Shown here piece by piece: positions 10,641 to 22,439 of a stretch of DNA of 64,000 nucleotides. A program made the translations under genes and the position numbers. The stretch spans positions 190,104,290 through 190,168,289 of the forward strand of contig NC_135497.1 of assembly GCF_052857255.1 (NCBI RefSeq), written 5' to 3'. The number at the start of each line of letters is the position of its first letter. Within the stretch, counting starts at the first letter, position 1. The notes below the pieces were generated by a model. That model was not told the DNA's origin and did not search any database. It was given only the letters and a program-made list of their open reading frames with translations. This DNA is from Amblyomma americanum. Lineage: Eukaryota > Arthropoda > Arachnida > Ixodida > Ixodidae.

Positions 10641-11630
10641 GGAACAGGTCTCAGCTCGTGTGAACTATAACGAGAGACTGCGCTTTAAATTGTATGGGAA
10701 GCGCGAGGAATGAGTAACCTATCGAGAGCGAATAAAGAGCAACGCACTGACGGGACACGCACATTTTTCTAAAGATCACATGAGTCAACGATGCTTTGTG
10801 AACAACTTCCAGAGTGGGTTGGTTGTAAACCTAGCTTGTGGGCATGCGTAACCTAATTTTTTACCTTCATCCGCAGTGTGATGCTTTGTCTCTTGACGAG
10901 CTAATGAGTAAAGTTTTCGCTAAAATATCTCTTCGCTTCATCAAGGTTTGCTGCATATAGTTACGAGATTTCAAGCGTACTCCGGAAGCCTGCTCGTGAA
11001 TAGCGGCTTAGACGACACACGACTGCACACTGATCGGTTCCTTCACACGCGTCCCACCGAAGCAAGATTTTTGTCGGAGCTAATGGAACGTGATCGCGAA
11101 GTTACCTCACTGCGGCCAAGTACATTTGCTATGTATCTTTATGTGCTTCGCCGTTTAAATGGGCGCCTTGCTCAACGCTGGCCTGGATGCGCCCGAAGGT
11201 TCGATCCGTATCTCATCCAATGACCCAGATGGTGGGCGCGGCTGCGATGTGCACGAAGCGACGTATTGTCCAGTCGATGTGTGTCACGTGAAAAATTAAG
11301 GCAATGCACACTGAATGCCGCTTTGGCTCCAAGTGGGATCTTGAAAAATCACTCTCAAATTCTGTATTGCTCCGAGTCCCTGGCTTTGAGTGCAAGAGGG
11401 TGACATAAAGCGGAAAATAATTCGCAGTAACCTCCTTTTGTGAACACAAGTAGGAGAAAATAAAATCATCGGATAAGCGGGAGATAAGAAAAAAAAAAGA
11501 TTAAACACTCTAAACTAGTGCCGGTAAAATATACGATTGCTTTTGATTCGATTCTTTTCATATCCCCCTTGCCGACCGACTGATCCTCGAGATAACTGGG
11601 GCGTAGCAGCGCCCCGTTTCGCGTTTGCGC
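10641..11630. other. Intergenic, nothing recognised
   Basis: No supported gene, RNA or repeat. Confidence 0.45.
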
Positions 11631-11856
11631 TTATGGGGATTTCACGTCCCAAAGCGACTCAGGCTATGAGGGGACGCCGTGGTGAAGGCCGTCGGAAATT
11701 TCGACCACCTGGGGTTCTTTAACCTGCACTGGCATCGCACAGCACACGGGCCTCTAGAATTTCGCCTCCATCGAAATGCGACCGCCGCGGCCGGGATCGA
11801 ACCCGCGTCTTTCGGGTCGGCAGCCGAGCACCATAACCACTGAGCCACCGCAGCGG
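11631..11856 (-). mobile_element. Ruka-type SINE, short form, full length
   Basis: The minus strand opens CCGCTGCGGTGGCTCAGTGG, B-box GGTTCGATCCC, then TTTCGATGGAGGCGAAATTC and the rest of the body, to CTTTGGGACGTGAAATCCCC at the 3' end. Well conserved, so probably a young copy. Confidence 0.92.
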
Positions 11857-12226
11857 CTGTAGCGGCGCCGCACGAATGACGAACGCCTAAAAGGAGGGAA
11901 ATGGGAAAATAATCGCTATGTTATGCCACCCAAGTACAGTTTTGTCGTCTCACTGAGTGACTCCTATTTTGATTTTTCGTCTCTTGTATTTAAAGGCGGG
12001 AAAATGAGTTTGCTTCTCGAATTCATTGTTATGCTGTTTGATACTACAGGCGACAGTTCGTATTTACAAAGAGCAGCTTGAAAGTCTTAAGTGTCATGTT
12101 ATCCTTGCAGTTTCAAAGTTTTTGCAGGTCACACTTTGACCAAATTATGTTGTAGGGTGTTAAGCGCCTAGAGACACCACATTTCTATGTGTGTTCTTTT
12201 TCTTCGGAATGGTGCGCAATGCATTG

Positions 12227-12600
12227 GAATACATGAATCGCGACGCGGCATTCGCCTACGTCAGATGAATAATTTATAATTGAATTTTTTTCCTATGTCG
12301 TTTCGGTTTCAGTTTCAACAGCCGAACGGTGGCTGTGCCGTAAGAGACGAACTGAGGTCCCTCGAGGCACACAAAATCTGCGATGTAATCTCTGTTTCTT
12401 CTTTTTGTTGACATTCAAGCTGTTGTGCATGCTTGCGCAAGAGTTCAGGGTGAATGGAAACGAAGGAAACAGCGACCATGCTGCAGTTTTTCTAAGCCTC
12501 GCGTGACCTCGACTTGTCTTTTACGCCACAACCACCGTTCGGCTGTTGAAACCGAAACTACATAATTATACATTATTTACCGCGTGTTGGGAGAATGAAA
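12227..12600. mobile_element. Foldback MITE, copy 1
   Basis: Inverted arms at about 12263-12370 and 12497-12582 share AATAATTTATAATT, GTTTCGGTTTCA and CAACAGCCGAACGGTGG. No coding capacity. The left boundary resembles copy 2 (GAATACATG then GCGGCATTC). Confidence 0.8.
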
Positions 12601-12869
12601 ATCTTTGAAGTATGCATTGTTAAGGGAGGGCAAAATACTCGCTAGGAAAAACCGCTTGACTTCGTTCGAGAACTTAGATAAAATAGAATAATCGACATTC
12701 CCGGGTTCCAGCTGTCGCCCTTATCGTCAAACATGGGTATGCGTAACACTGCGCCAGCATCATCCGCAGTAACCGATTTCTATTCTTCTACGGGAAGGCA
12801 CATGGCATTTTTTTTCACCTGCACACCCAGTCTGCCAGAAACAAGCATTATGAACTGCACGTATTAATT

Positions 12870-13830
12870 TATTGTTTTGGTTTTTCATAATGCGTCATCA
12901 CGCTCACTAAAACCTGCCGTCAGGACGAATGCAATATATTTAACATCTTCGGTTATCGTGACTTATCTTAACCGCTCGGAAAAGAAAAGTTGTGGTGTGT
13001 TATTGATGAAAGATTTGTTTGAAGGTGATGTCTGCCAATCATATACTCGAAGTAACACTACTTTCGAAATCATAACCGTCATCTCTAATTGTAACGTGTT
13101 CGCCGTTTTGTATAGTCCGCCAACCTGCTATACATCGACTTTTTTATTTTTTTAAATTCCTAGATGAGTTTTTAAGCTGGGCAAATGAAACGAGGTACAA
13201 TACAGTACTGGGTGGCGATATAAAAATTAATACGTTACATGAATCAGTAGCCTAGTGTGAGTGCGCAACGCTGTTGAAGTTAAATGCCTGTACTAATATA
13301 ATTACTGCACCCATTCGAATACACAATGGCTCTGGTATATTGCTAGCTAGATGTTTTATTACTAATCTCTGCCCTGATGATACCATCTCAGGAGATATCG
13401 GTACCCAAATAAACGACCACTTAAGAATTATTTTTTTAGCTGAGCAAGTATTGAAAGTAAACCTTTTAAATCCCGGCCGTCCGTAGTAATTCATGATAAA
13501 AACCTATTAGCCTTTCAAGAATTTCAAAATTCATTGCTGAAAACTAATTGGGGAGCAGTTTACAAAACGCCTGATCTTGATGGTGCCTCCGCAGTATGTT
13601 TAACTGTTATAAAATCTTGTTGTAATAAATTCTTTGAATATACAGGGGCTCATACTAAGAAACTGGGGAAGCTGTGGGCATGTTAAAATTGAGAAAGTGG
13701 AAAGGTGCACTTTACAGGCATTTCTTGCAATCACGAGAACTGTATGACTCACGGATGCTTATGAAGTTCAGAAATAAGTGACTGCATTTCTTATACGAAC
13801 AAAAGGGAATTGCCTTCACGATATTTTCAC
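12870..13830 (+). pseudogene. LINE endonuclease-domain fragment
   Basis: Plus-strand translation with several breaks gives an order typical of the LINE apurinic-type endonuclease (EEP fold): a V..LYSPPTCYTSTFLFF stretch (about 13108-13155, family pattern Y.PP......F), LGGDIKIN (about 13206-13230, family GDFN), I..PIRIHNGSG.LL..FITN (13300-13370, family PTR...GS..DLI.TN), and INDHLRIIF (about 13409-13435, family SDH.P). Downstream, KIRKWKGALYR...LYDSR...FRNK (13688-13780) resembles the linker after the endonuclease. Stops, frameshifts and the changed SDH (NDH) motif show it is dead. It lies between two copies of the foldback MITE. Confidence 0.7.
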
Positions 13831-13938
13831 GATAAAAGTGGTCAGACGTGTCAACATTCTTTTTAAAAGAATGAAAGAACCAAAGACATCTGATTTTACC
13901 TGGAAATTTTTTTCTTTCAAATTATGAATTAGATATTA

Positions 13939-14330
13939 GAATACATGGCTCACCAAGCGGCATTCACCTGCGACCGTTAAATAATTTGCAATTGAATTTC
14001 TCCTTAATGCTGATGCGGTTTCGGTTTCATCAACCGAATGATAGGTGTGTCGCGTTGGGAGTATTTAGGTGACGTGAGGCACTCACAATAAAAAAAAAAG
14101 CTGCAATTAACCACTGATACGTCGTTTGTTGTCATTCGAGATCTTGAACCAGGCTGGCCTAAGAATTGCAGTGCACTAAAGCTACGTATAAGATATTTTA
14201 TTATAGTTTTTCATGGCCTTATGCGACCTAAACACTCCTTACGCGTCACAGCCATCGTTCGGTTGAGAAACCGAAGCAGCATGAAAACTTGAATTAGAAA
14301 TTATTTATCGGCCTGTAGAGGATACCATCT
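13939..14330. mobile_element. Foldback MITE, copy 2
   Basis: Left arm about 13957-14075 and right arm about 14215-14320 are inverted relatives (GTTTCGGTTTC, CAACCGAA.GAT, TGTG.CGCGT, and outer AAATAATTT). Same family as 12227-12600. Confidence 0.8.
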
Positions 14331-14409
14331 GTCATAACGTCGAATGCATCATTTGGAAGAAGAAAGCAGGCTACTAACACTAGGTATCTATATGGTCCCT
14401 TAATTCGTA

Positions 14410-14560
14410 CGAGTGCCATCGTGTTTCCTTGCAAAAACACTCCCAACGCGCTACGCCATAGTTCGGTTGATGAAACTGAAACTTTAACAGCATCACGAAG
14501 AATTTCCCTTATAAATAATTTAGCGGCCGTAACTTGGGGAATATCATGCGGCGGACCAGG
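14410..14560. mobile_element. Foldback MITE, solitary right arm
   Basis: ACACTCCCAACGCG, TAGTTCGGTTGATGAAAC and TATAAATAATTTAGCGG match the right arms of the two neighbouring copies. The left arm is absent. Confidence 0.65.
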
Positions 14561-14601
14561 TATTCTAATATCAAACGCAGCATTTCAAACAAGAAAAACT
14601 T

Positions 14602-14690
14602 GAGGGGACATTTGAGCCCCGCCTTAAGGGTATGACGCGAGAGCGTTAATGGGGCCTTTCAACGGCCCGTGGTCCGCTTTGGGCATAACT
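14602..14690 (+). repeat. Dispersed repeat family E, copy 2
   Basis: GAGGGGACATTTGAGCCCCG, CCTTAAGGGTATGACGCGAG and GCGTTAATGGGG match 27757-27806 and the inverse of 5821-5912. Confidence 0.65.
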
Positions 14691-14844
14691 TCGCAGACAT
14701 GGATATTGTTCTTTCTTTCACCATTACGTAACAATTAACCTACCTTCGAGAGTACGATGCGGTAGCATTAGAGATTCCACCCTCGCAAGCACTCCTTCTC
14801 TGTCGCGTATATGTGCTGCCTACATTCACATACATACGAAATTG

Positions 14845-15390
14845 CTCATTGTCTACTTTACACTCACAGATCCCTGTCAGTCCTCATACCACTCCTGGCG
14901 CAGGGGTGCAGCGGTTAAGCGATGCGCCACTGCCACAGCACAGCAGGTGGCTGTTTTAAGCACAGCCACCGGTGGGGCTTGTGAGGCCCAGGTTTCTCTT
15001 CCCGAACAACCTCAGCCGACCTAACCAGTAATTTAACTGCAACCTGCCACGGTTGTCAGTTGCTTACAATCCGACGGGCAGGTTGCCACCTGTAACAGTG
15101 GGCAACGGATGATTGTGATGACGTCACAAGGTCGCATGACCTAGGTGGCAAGTGGGGCACCTGCCTTTTTGCTCACAACTGCGACGACGACACTAACGAT
15201 CCAGAAAGAAAAACAGTAGCGCCGAAAAACACACACCCAGTAGAAGAACGACGTAGGACAAGCGCAAACTTCATCTGACTTTATTGGATCGTCTGGATCG
15301 AAATGAACCATCTAGCCCAAATAGAAGTTCTTCTAGACACCAACGACGGTGGATTTTCTGCAGAATGGGAGCCTTAACGCTATCGCGTTA
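14845..15390 (+). mobile_element. tRNA-headed SINE, family C, copy 1 (interrupted)
   Basis: Landmarks shared in order with 30725-31105: TCTACTTTACACTCACAGAT, CTGGCGCAGGGGTGCAGCGG (tRNA-like head), GCCACCGGTGGGGCTTGTG, CAACCTGCCACGGTTG, ACAATCCGACGGG, TGACGTC and CCTAGGTGGC. The tail with TTTTCTGC and CGCTATCGCGTTAAAA resumes only after a 136-bp insertion (15200-15335). Confidence 0.7.
15200..15335 (-). mobile_element. Short PLE 3'-end insertion in SINE-C
   Basis: The insert is bounded by GACACTAACGA (15189-15199) and GACACCAACGA (15336-15346), an 11-bp target duplication with one change. Its minus strand reads CCAATAAAGTCAGATGAAG then GCGCTTGTCCTACG, like the PLE 3' tails elsewhere in the window (AATAAA.TCAG.TG...GC). 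It is best read as a very 5'-truncated PLE insertion carrying only the polyadenylation region. Confidence 0.55.
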
Positions 15391-16164
15391 AAATATGCCA
15401 CTAAAATTAGGTGTCTATGGTCATTTAACACAAAATAAAAGAAGCCAAAATTAATGGCGGCCTCATTAAAGGCACTCCGAAAATCGAACTTGTTTCCTAC
15501 ACATGCAGTCTTGGAGTTATGTTTGATGCGCGCCTGACATGAAATACTCATCGCGAATTCGTTAAAAAAACATGCATAGTCGTTGGCATACTAATAAGGT
15601 TACGTTTTGATTACCACCGAGCATCAAGTTGCTAATGACTATTCATTATTTTAATTGCATGTTAGCTGTTGTCATCATTATTGTTTCAAAAGAAAGCTGT
15701 GCATGCAACTGCTAACTCACTACTTATAACCACTTATAACAGATTTTACTTTAAGCATAATAAATTACATTTACAATAAACAATTCCTTAAATGATATTT
15801 AAGAGATATAGATGTTTTCTGGGTAGATAAAGCGTCCCCTGCGTTCCCCTGACAAGTCTTTGCAGTCGAATCCTCTGGGTGCCTCTCAGTGTAAACATGC
15901 AGGAGCTGACCTCTTACAACCGCGTAAAACTCATATGTTCAATGCCCATGCTAAAATATAATTACCCTCTGCACTTGTTTTTGAGGCTGGGGATGGGAAC
16001 AGATAACAGCAGTCCCGCTATGGTATAGCGCTTCCGTTGAGCCCTCCTTTATTCGCGGCGTGAACAACTTTCTTGATCCCCTGTTGAAGAATTAATTTTT
16101 GCTTGAAGATATGGACCCTCTAACATATATATGAACCCGCATTCCTACACCAGTAAATATGACA
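15391..16164. other. Intergenic, nothing recognised
   Basis: AT-rich, with no supported gene or repeat. Confidence 0.45.
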
Positions 16165-16296
16165 TTGTATGTACGGTTTAACGTCCACAGGCTGCACAAT
16201 GGCATTGAGGGATGCCGTAGTGGAGGGCTCTGGATAAATTTCGTCCACCTGTGGTTCTTTACCATACACTGACGTCGCTCAGCACGCGGGCGTGTC
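16165..16296 (-). mobile_element. Ruka-type SINE fragment (3' half)
   Basis: GATGCCGTAGTGGAGGGCTC, TTTCGTCCACCTGTGGTTC and CACTGACGTCGCTCAGCACG are the antisense body. The tRNA head is absent. Confidence 0.8.
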
Positions 16297-18282
16297 CGGA
16301 CAGAGTAGGAGTAGCTTAGACGTGTGCCCTTCTTTGCATCAAAGCTCGAAGTGCTTTCTACAGCTTACTCCGAAGCGCATCGCGTAAAAGACCATTGAGC
16401 CCGCAGCAAAAATATTCGATATGTGAGCGGCCAGGCACCAAGATACGGCAGCAAATAATGGAAAGTGATGGTTTTGCTACGGTGAGAAGTTATACCTTCG
16501 ATTGCAGATCAGATGTCCTGCACGGCACCACTTTGCGTCGCCAGCTTGAATATTGTAGTCTGAACACGTTTACTGTCTATAGCCGGATACAACTCAAGAA
16601 AGAAGCGGCAAACGCCCCTCAAAGAAGGCCCTCCACACAATGGTGTCGATTGTTTGTCATGACGTCGCGGTTAATCTCTTAGCGTGACATCGCAGGTGAA
16701 TGGAAAGCGTTGTGAAAGGGGATGAACTGCGACGCCATGACAATCTATTGACGCCATTGGTTGGAGCGCCTCCTTCGAGAGGAGTTTTCCGCTTCAATCT
16801 TAAGTTGCATTCGACTATAGTCTGGGCTACTCACGTAAAATACGGCGTACTACGTTGCCTACAAGCCTGTGTGCTGTACAGTACCGTGAGCCCAGATAGG
16901 GAACCGTGCGCTGCGTTAGACGAGCCGAAAGGACGGCGCCGTGTCGCTGAAGGAGGAGGAGGATTTGAGGAAAGGGAAGACACTGCAGCTTTCTTTGAAT
17001 AGACAACTAAGCTTCGTCGTGAGGTTAGCGATGATGAGAGCGAAAGAGTGGATACAGAAAAGTCCACAGGGAGCGAGCGCATAGCGTGTCATTTACGGTG
17101 ACCTTTATTTCCTCTGAACCTCCTATTCCTCCTCACAACGCTCAGGTGTCAGTTGAGATCTAGGGACCATATATGCGATGTTACCCCGGAAATTCTGCGC
17201 TGACAGCGCTCCTTTCTAGCGGGCAGCTGCATGACTACGTCTGCTTTCTAGATCCAAGCTACTTGTGCTTGGGTCCATGGTGTCGCAGCCCACAATACGC
17301 TTGCGCACTAGAGACGCCCTGCTTCGCGTCGATCAAGCAGCTAAGTCCCGGTAGCTGCCCGATAGCTAAATTCGACGTTCGTCGAAAAGCAACCAAATCG
17401 GTCAAGAAGTGAGGGCGCCGAGAGCACAGAACACAGACACAGCTACCACACATGTTTCATTGGCTGAGATTGATGTTGTTGTGAGCTACAGGCGAGATTA
17501 ACCTTGCGTTGATATGCCAGCAGTTCCACTGTACTGACGCTCAAAAAATAATTAAAAACGAGAGTTTGGGGCAAAGTTCTGTCACCTAACAGACCTATGT
17601 CACTACGCACACAAGCAGCCGCAGGTGTTTTCTGCCACTGTAGCCATTTGAAGTCAGTCCAGTTCAGGGCACTGAAGGAATTTTAGGAGAAGACGGAAAA
17701 CCCCTCCCCTACCGGTCCGGTCCTCACGCGGGTAAACGGTGGTCTTGCAGAGAATTGTGCAGGGCTCTTTCCATCTTTAGAAAAGCGCGCAGTATCCCTT
17801 CTCGACGTTGTGATATGGGCAGCGGATAAGAAAATGGTATAAATCACCGCAAACAACGCGTGGAGAACGCAGCGTAGATAATTTCAGACCTGTCGTATAC
17901 AACTAAACTGGAGTAGGAGCAGAACCCATGCGAATGTGGCGTAAAAGCGTGCCTTCAGCCCTCCTTATCTCCTTGCTCACACAAGGTTTCTTGGCTGTAC
18001 ACCACCGGAACCTGAAATGGATTATTTCTGTATCTTAGCAAAATAATGCCTTAAGTATCTTGAGACAGCTTTCTTGATGGTTCAGTAGAAAGCGCTTTAT
18101 GGGCGACGCCATGACCCCCTTGTTTCCCAGGACGGCATACCTCACGGTACTGCCCTTCCGGAGCTGAAAGTGCTCATTGGCAGTTCTCGAAAAATTGTCC
18201 TAGACGTGGTGCTGGCTATCGCCCGTGTAACAAGTAAAAAAAATATGCCGCCACCGTCTGGAAGACGTTGAAGTAACGAGCG
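16297..18282. other. Intergenic, no supported gene
   Basis: Frames of 60-100 codons at 16395-17453 show no recognisable domain. The S-rich minus frame 16831-17082 overlaps a purine-rich stretch and looks like repeat-derived sequence. Confidence 0.4.
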
Positions 18283-18352
18283 TTAGCTAGGGTGCCTTGA
18301 TATGCCCGCGCCTCAGCTCGCGCGCGCGCATCAAGGCCCCCTAGCGTTAGCT
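18283..18352. repeat. Imperfect palindrome
   Basis: CTAGGGTGCCTTGAT and its near-inverse ATCAAGGCCCCCTAG flank a CGCG-rich loop; outer bases AGCGTTAGCT-like pair further. A hairpin of about 20 bp. Confidence 0.6.
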
Positions 18353-18885
18353 GTTTGGTAGCGCCATCTATCGTCCATGCGATGTATTACTACGTGATTA
18401 GGCTACTTTTCTATACCTCACTGCGAGCGGGCGCCTACCGCCTTGAGGTTGAATATTTTTGACCAATTTGGGCCGAAAAAGTTTTCGACTCTCTGGGAGG
18501 CACTTTTTCCTTGCATCAATGTGGTAGGTGCCCGGTCACCACGAGGTATGAAACTGTGAGCTGCCGTGTGCCGACGTCACGACCGCCATGTTAAGCCTAA
18601 TCATAACTAAATATAAATCTAATTATTGTATACTTGTGCCTAACATGTTTCTCATCAAGCCCGCTACGAATATGCCATTAGTTAGATCATGACGTTATCT
18701 GTTAATTAATTACAAGCAATTAAATATTAGCCTAACCATAACTAAATATTTAAATTCATTAGATAATTTTGAAGTCTCACGTGTTCTACTCATCTAGAGG
18801 ATTCCGAATATCTAATTGGTGTTATGGCGACCTCATTAACTACTGAGTTATAAGCTATGTAACATATTCACGTGACTAGTTAATT

Positions 18886-19440
18886 ATGACGTCACAAAAA
18901 CTGTGGAGATCCTGTTTCCTCCCTCCATTTCGACGCGGCCCATCTTCATCGTCGGGCGTCAGGACAGCACCGGTTAGGCGAGGAGGGAAGTCTCCCTCAT
19001 GGGGGAAGCGGAAACAGCGACGAGAGCGCCACCTCGAAGGTTGCGCGGAATACCGCGGAGCCGTTGAGATTCTCTTCGGGACACAGCCAGCGTCGTGAGC
19101 GGTTGCAATCGCCCGCTCTCGTCATCAGGCGCAGGGGTATCCGTTGTGCCTTGCCTCTGGACTTCTGGTTCCAGTTCCAGACAGCGAAGTGAGCGCAGCA
19201 AACGCGCGCTCTCGGCGCCTTTCCCAGCAAATGCTCGGGGATGGCTTTGCCCCAAGAATGCGGCGCGCACGGGAAAACCCGGCTACCACTGTCGGCGCAT
19301 ACAAACGTTCGCCACCGATACCTGCGAAGTCGCGCCCCTGCCGCAGCCGGAATGTCGGAAACCCTTCATACGTGGCCTTCTGCTTCCGAGGATGCCTCGT
19401 TTATGTTTTGTAGCTAGCTGGCCAGCTCTGTGTATTGACT
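18886..19440. other. GC-rich island without a recognised gene
   Basis: CpG-rich stretch with overlapping frames on both strands up to 115 codons, none with a recognisable domain. Followed by a 14-C tract at 19579-19592. Confidence 0.35.
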
Positions 19441-19578
19441 GAAAGTGTAATAAATAGCATATGAGTGTTCACGCTTTGTCGTCCCTTGCCTTTGTTTCCC
19501 TCGAGCACGAACCCCTCCGCGGTTAGCGAGCGTGAACGCTGCATCCGAGAAGTGGGAGTGCGGGGACGGAAGACTGGT

Positions 19579-19592
19579 CCCCCCCCCCCCCC
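19579..19592. repeat. Poly-C tract (14)
   Basis: Fourteen consecutive C. Confidence 0.9.
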
Positions 19593-21540
19593 ATATTTCC
19601 ACAAAACAGTGACGTCACTAATCAATCACCGATTGTGTTGCTATATCGATTACTATGGGGGCCGCCACCTTGAATTTCTCGGACTTAGAAAATTTCACGC
19701 CGAAGGAAAGTGGTAGCAGACCCCCAAAAATCGAGAAACGTGATGATTAAGAGCTAACGCTCTTAAAAACTATACAAGCCTGAGGGAGATGTGATGCGTT
19801 ATCATGCGTACGTCAAAATTACAGAAATGTAGAACGACGCAGAATACGCTTAAACGGTTTAATATATCACAACCGACCTCTCGAACAAAGTAATTTATGC
19901 TTCTGACCTTTCTGAGTAACCGGGAGAGAGGATAAAATTTTTCTTAAATGCCAGACGTTGCAAATCATAGCAAATTGTCTCTACAAGCGGCGACGAACAT
20001 GTTCCACGGATATTTTACTGCAAGGTAAGCAAAAGACACGATTCTTTCATTGTGCACTGCCGTCTCGGAAGGACAACCCTTTGTATAGAACGCTCCATCG
20101 CCGAATCCGGACATGAACAATTTTCCCTCGCTATGCAGTCTTTTCCTGAGGGTGCTGTGTTCGAAGAAAACCAAACAACGCCTCGTGCAATAGTTGAAGT
20201 TGAAATTTTATTGACAAGTTTATTAAAAACTGTGACAAGAACAATTTACACAAGAAATATACAGCAAGTAACAGCTGGGCTTTGATAGAAGTTTCAGAGT
20301 TCTAAGGTGAGCTAGTTGATTCACCATACATTCAGCCCTCGTTCCCATTTAAAAAAAAAGAACTAATCCAGCTTAGCATTTCTAGTTCATCGGTCTCTTT
20401 TCCATCCTGTATTTTTCAGTAGTCTACTTTGTCAGCTTTACTTTCAACGGAACTTGCGCAGCTCGCCTTTCAGCGTTTATTGTGCGTTCACCAACCTTGC
20501 ATTCTTGCGCTGATTGCTATTTCGCTGCATCTAAATCGATGTCTTTGGGCTTCCCGCAAAGCAGTAATTTCGATGCATTTTAGCGCGGGAGTTGTTGCCC
20601 AATAATTGATGAAGCGAGAGAAAATCTGGCAGCTCGTCATCTGTTAGACGATGCATACTCGCAAGACGCTCACCTTTAACCTCTTCCCTCTTAATTATTT
20701 GTAATTATTTCTTCTTCATCCGCGACGGGAGTCTTCAATTAAGCGGTGCTACTGTTTCTAGGAAAAGCGCTCTGATCTTTGTGGCTTCTACAGAATAAAG
20801 AATTGAACCCCTGTGCCACCAAAACTATTAATAAACTTGCTGTAGACATTAATATCTTTATCTTCGATTATACGCAACCGGTTTCTGCCAGTTCCAATTA
20901 TTTTGTCTTTGCTGCTTTGTCATCGTGCTTTGACGCCTCATTAACCTTTTCCTCAAGAAAGTCACCACAGGACTCACAAGGCGTCGGCGATGGGCCAGTC
21001 TGTGCAATTATCCGGCCGAAGACTTTTCCGCTCACGCCTGGAACTAGGTCTCATATCAGTGAAAGTGCAGGCTTACGCTCCTGCGAAAGTCGTTTGTAAA
21101 ACAAAAATAAAAAAATATTTAATCATTTGAGCCAGCTCGTGCTACCTCTGGGAAAAGCTTGGCGTCACTAAGAAACAACAACACAATTAGAGAAAATCGC
21201 TACCATCAATGGCAGAACACACCTATGGAGGCAGAAATAGCTCCGGTTCCAAACGCCCACGCTTCGAACTGTATGAGCAGAAGGAGGAGATGGAACTGCC
21301 GCATAGGTACGTCAGACCTTCTCGCTGCTTAACGTCTCCGAAAAAAAGGCTTCCTCTTTGTTTTAATAAGTTCCCTGCGCGGCACTACTGCGAGAAACCG
21401 CTTTGATATTTTCGCAGCTTGATCGGTTCGTCCTTCGTCAGAGACTTGAGGGAGGCGACGGGAGGAGGTAGCCTTTCTTGTTTTCCTCCCGAATCTCCTC
21501 AGCGAATCAGGCAAGGGTGGCCGATAGCAGGGCGCAACAT
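19593..21540. other. Intergenic, nothing recognised
   Basis: AT-rich to mixed. A TTTTATTGACAAG stretch at about 20205 could be the reverse of a polyadenylation region of a retroelement, but too little matches to call it. Confidence 0.4.
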
Positions 21541-21559
21541 GAACATCGGCGGCAGCTGA

Positions 21560-22350
21560 GCGCCGTCGGTGCGAATTAAGCGCCGGTGCCCGTCGTGTCC
21601 TGTTCGCACGGCGCAGTCGCCCAGCTGAGGGATGTGGGCCGCCGGAACCGGGCGGCGCGCTCTTTCGCGGCTCGCCGCAGCAGAATTCTTCCTCGAGCCG
21701 TATCCACAGAATCACGATGAGAATACACGTCAACCACGATCGCCGAGTGTGGACTCATCCTTCTCGTTCCAGTACGCCGCGCAGGTCTCCAGCGTGCGGC
21801 GCACGCGGCAGTGGGCGCCGCCGCCGCGGGCTCGGTTTTCAATTGGCCGGGCCAGGGCGGACGCCGCGAGAGGGGAGAGATGCGCGCCTGCGATAGCGGC
21901 CCATGTTCGCGACCCAAGACTCTGCTGCGTGAGAGCACGTGACTGGAGGAAAAAAAATCCCTCCGAGAGAAATAACACCCCGTTGGCGGCGAAAGCTCCG
22001 AAAAGAAGGCGCGCGCTTCCGATCCAGGACACGGCACCTGTAGCTTTTCGGTATTGTGACGGCGGCTTCGCGGTTGCCGCCGCCTTTTTGCTGTTACACT
22101 TTCTTGAGAGGCCAGAGGGACTAGAATATTAGGCTTCGATAAGCAGAGTTCGTGTGTCGCGTGCGTGAGCGTGCGCCGTCGGAGGAGCGTGAGGAAGCTT
22201 CGAAGGGTCTCAGCGGGGGGATTTCTGCTCCTTGCGTGGCGTGTGTGCGTGTGTGCAGGAAGACAGCATGGTCGGAAGCGGCGCGATAGCGCAGGAGCTG
22301 CGCCGGCCTCACACCTCGAGCGGTGACGTAGCCAGAAGACGCGGGGGGTG
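21560..22350. promoter_or_regulatory. CpG-rich region upstream of glycine-rich gene 1
   Basis: GC-rich, CpG-dense DNA ending just before the TATA box of the gene at 22440-24274. Long overlapping frames here (up to 284 codons on the minus strand) follow from composition. Likely promoter-proximal DNA of gene 1; the direct evidence is position and composition only. Confidence 0.45.
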
Positions 22351-22354
22351 CAAG

Positions 22355-22362
22355 TATATAAG
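22355..22362 (+). promoter_or_regulatory. TATA box of glycine-rich gene 1
   Basis: TATATAAG lies 85 bases before the start codon, so transcription would start near 22385 and leave a leader of about 55 bases. Gene 2 has the same arrangement. Confidence 0.7.
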
Positions 22363-22439
22363 ACTGTTCGCTGGCACCTGGAAGACACAGACCTTCCATT
22401 CCAAGGCTTGCTTGTGCCAGCAGCAACCAACCAGCAACC

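Noticed and set aside
21576..22430. 284-codon minus-strand open frame upstream of gene 1
   Set aside because: Arises in a GC-rich region with long open frames in several phases; R/P/S/A-rich composition, no domain, and it overlaps the gene 1 promoter and TATA box.
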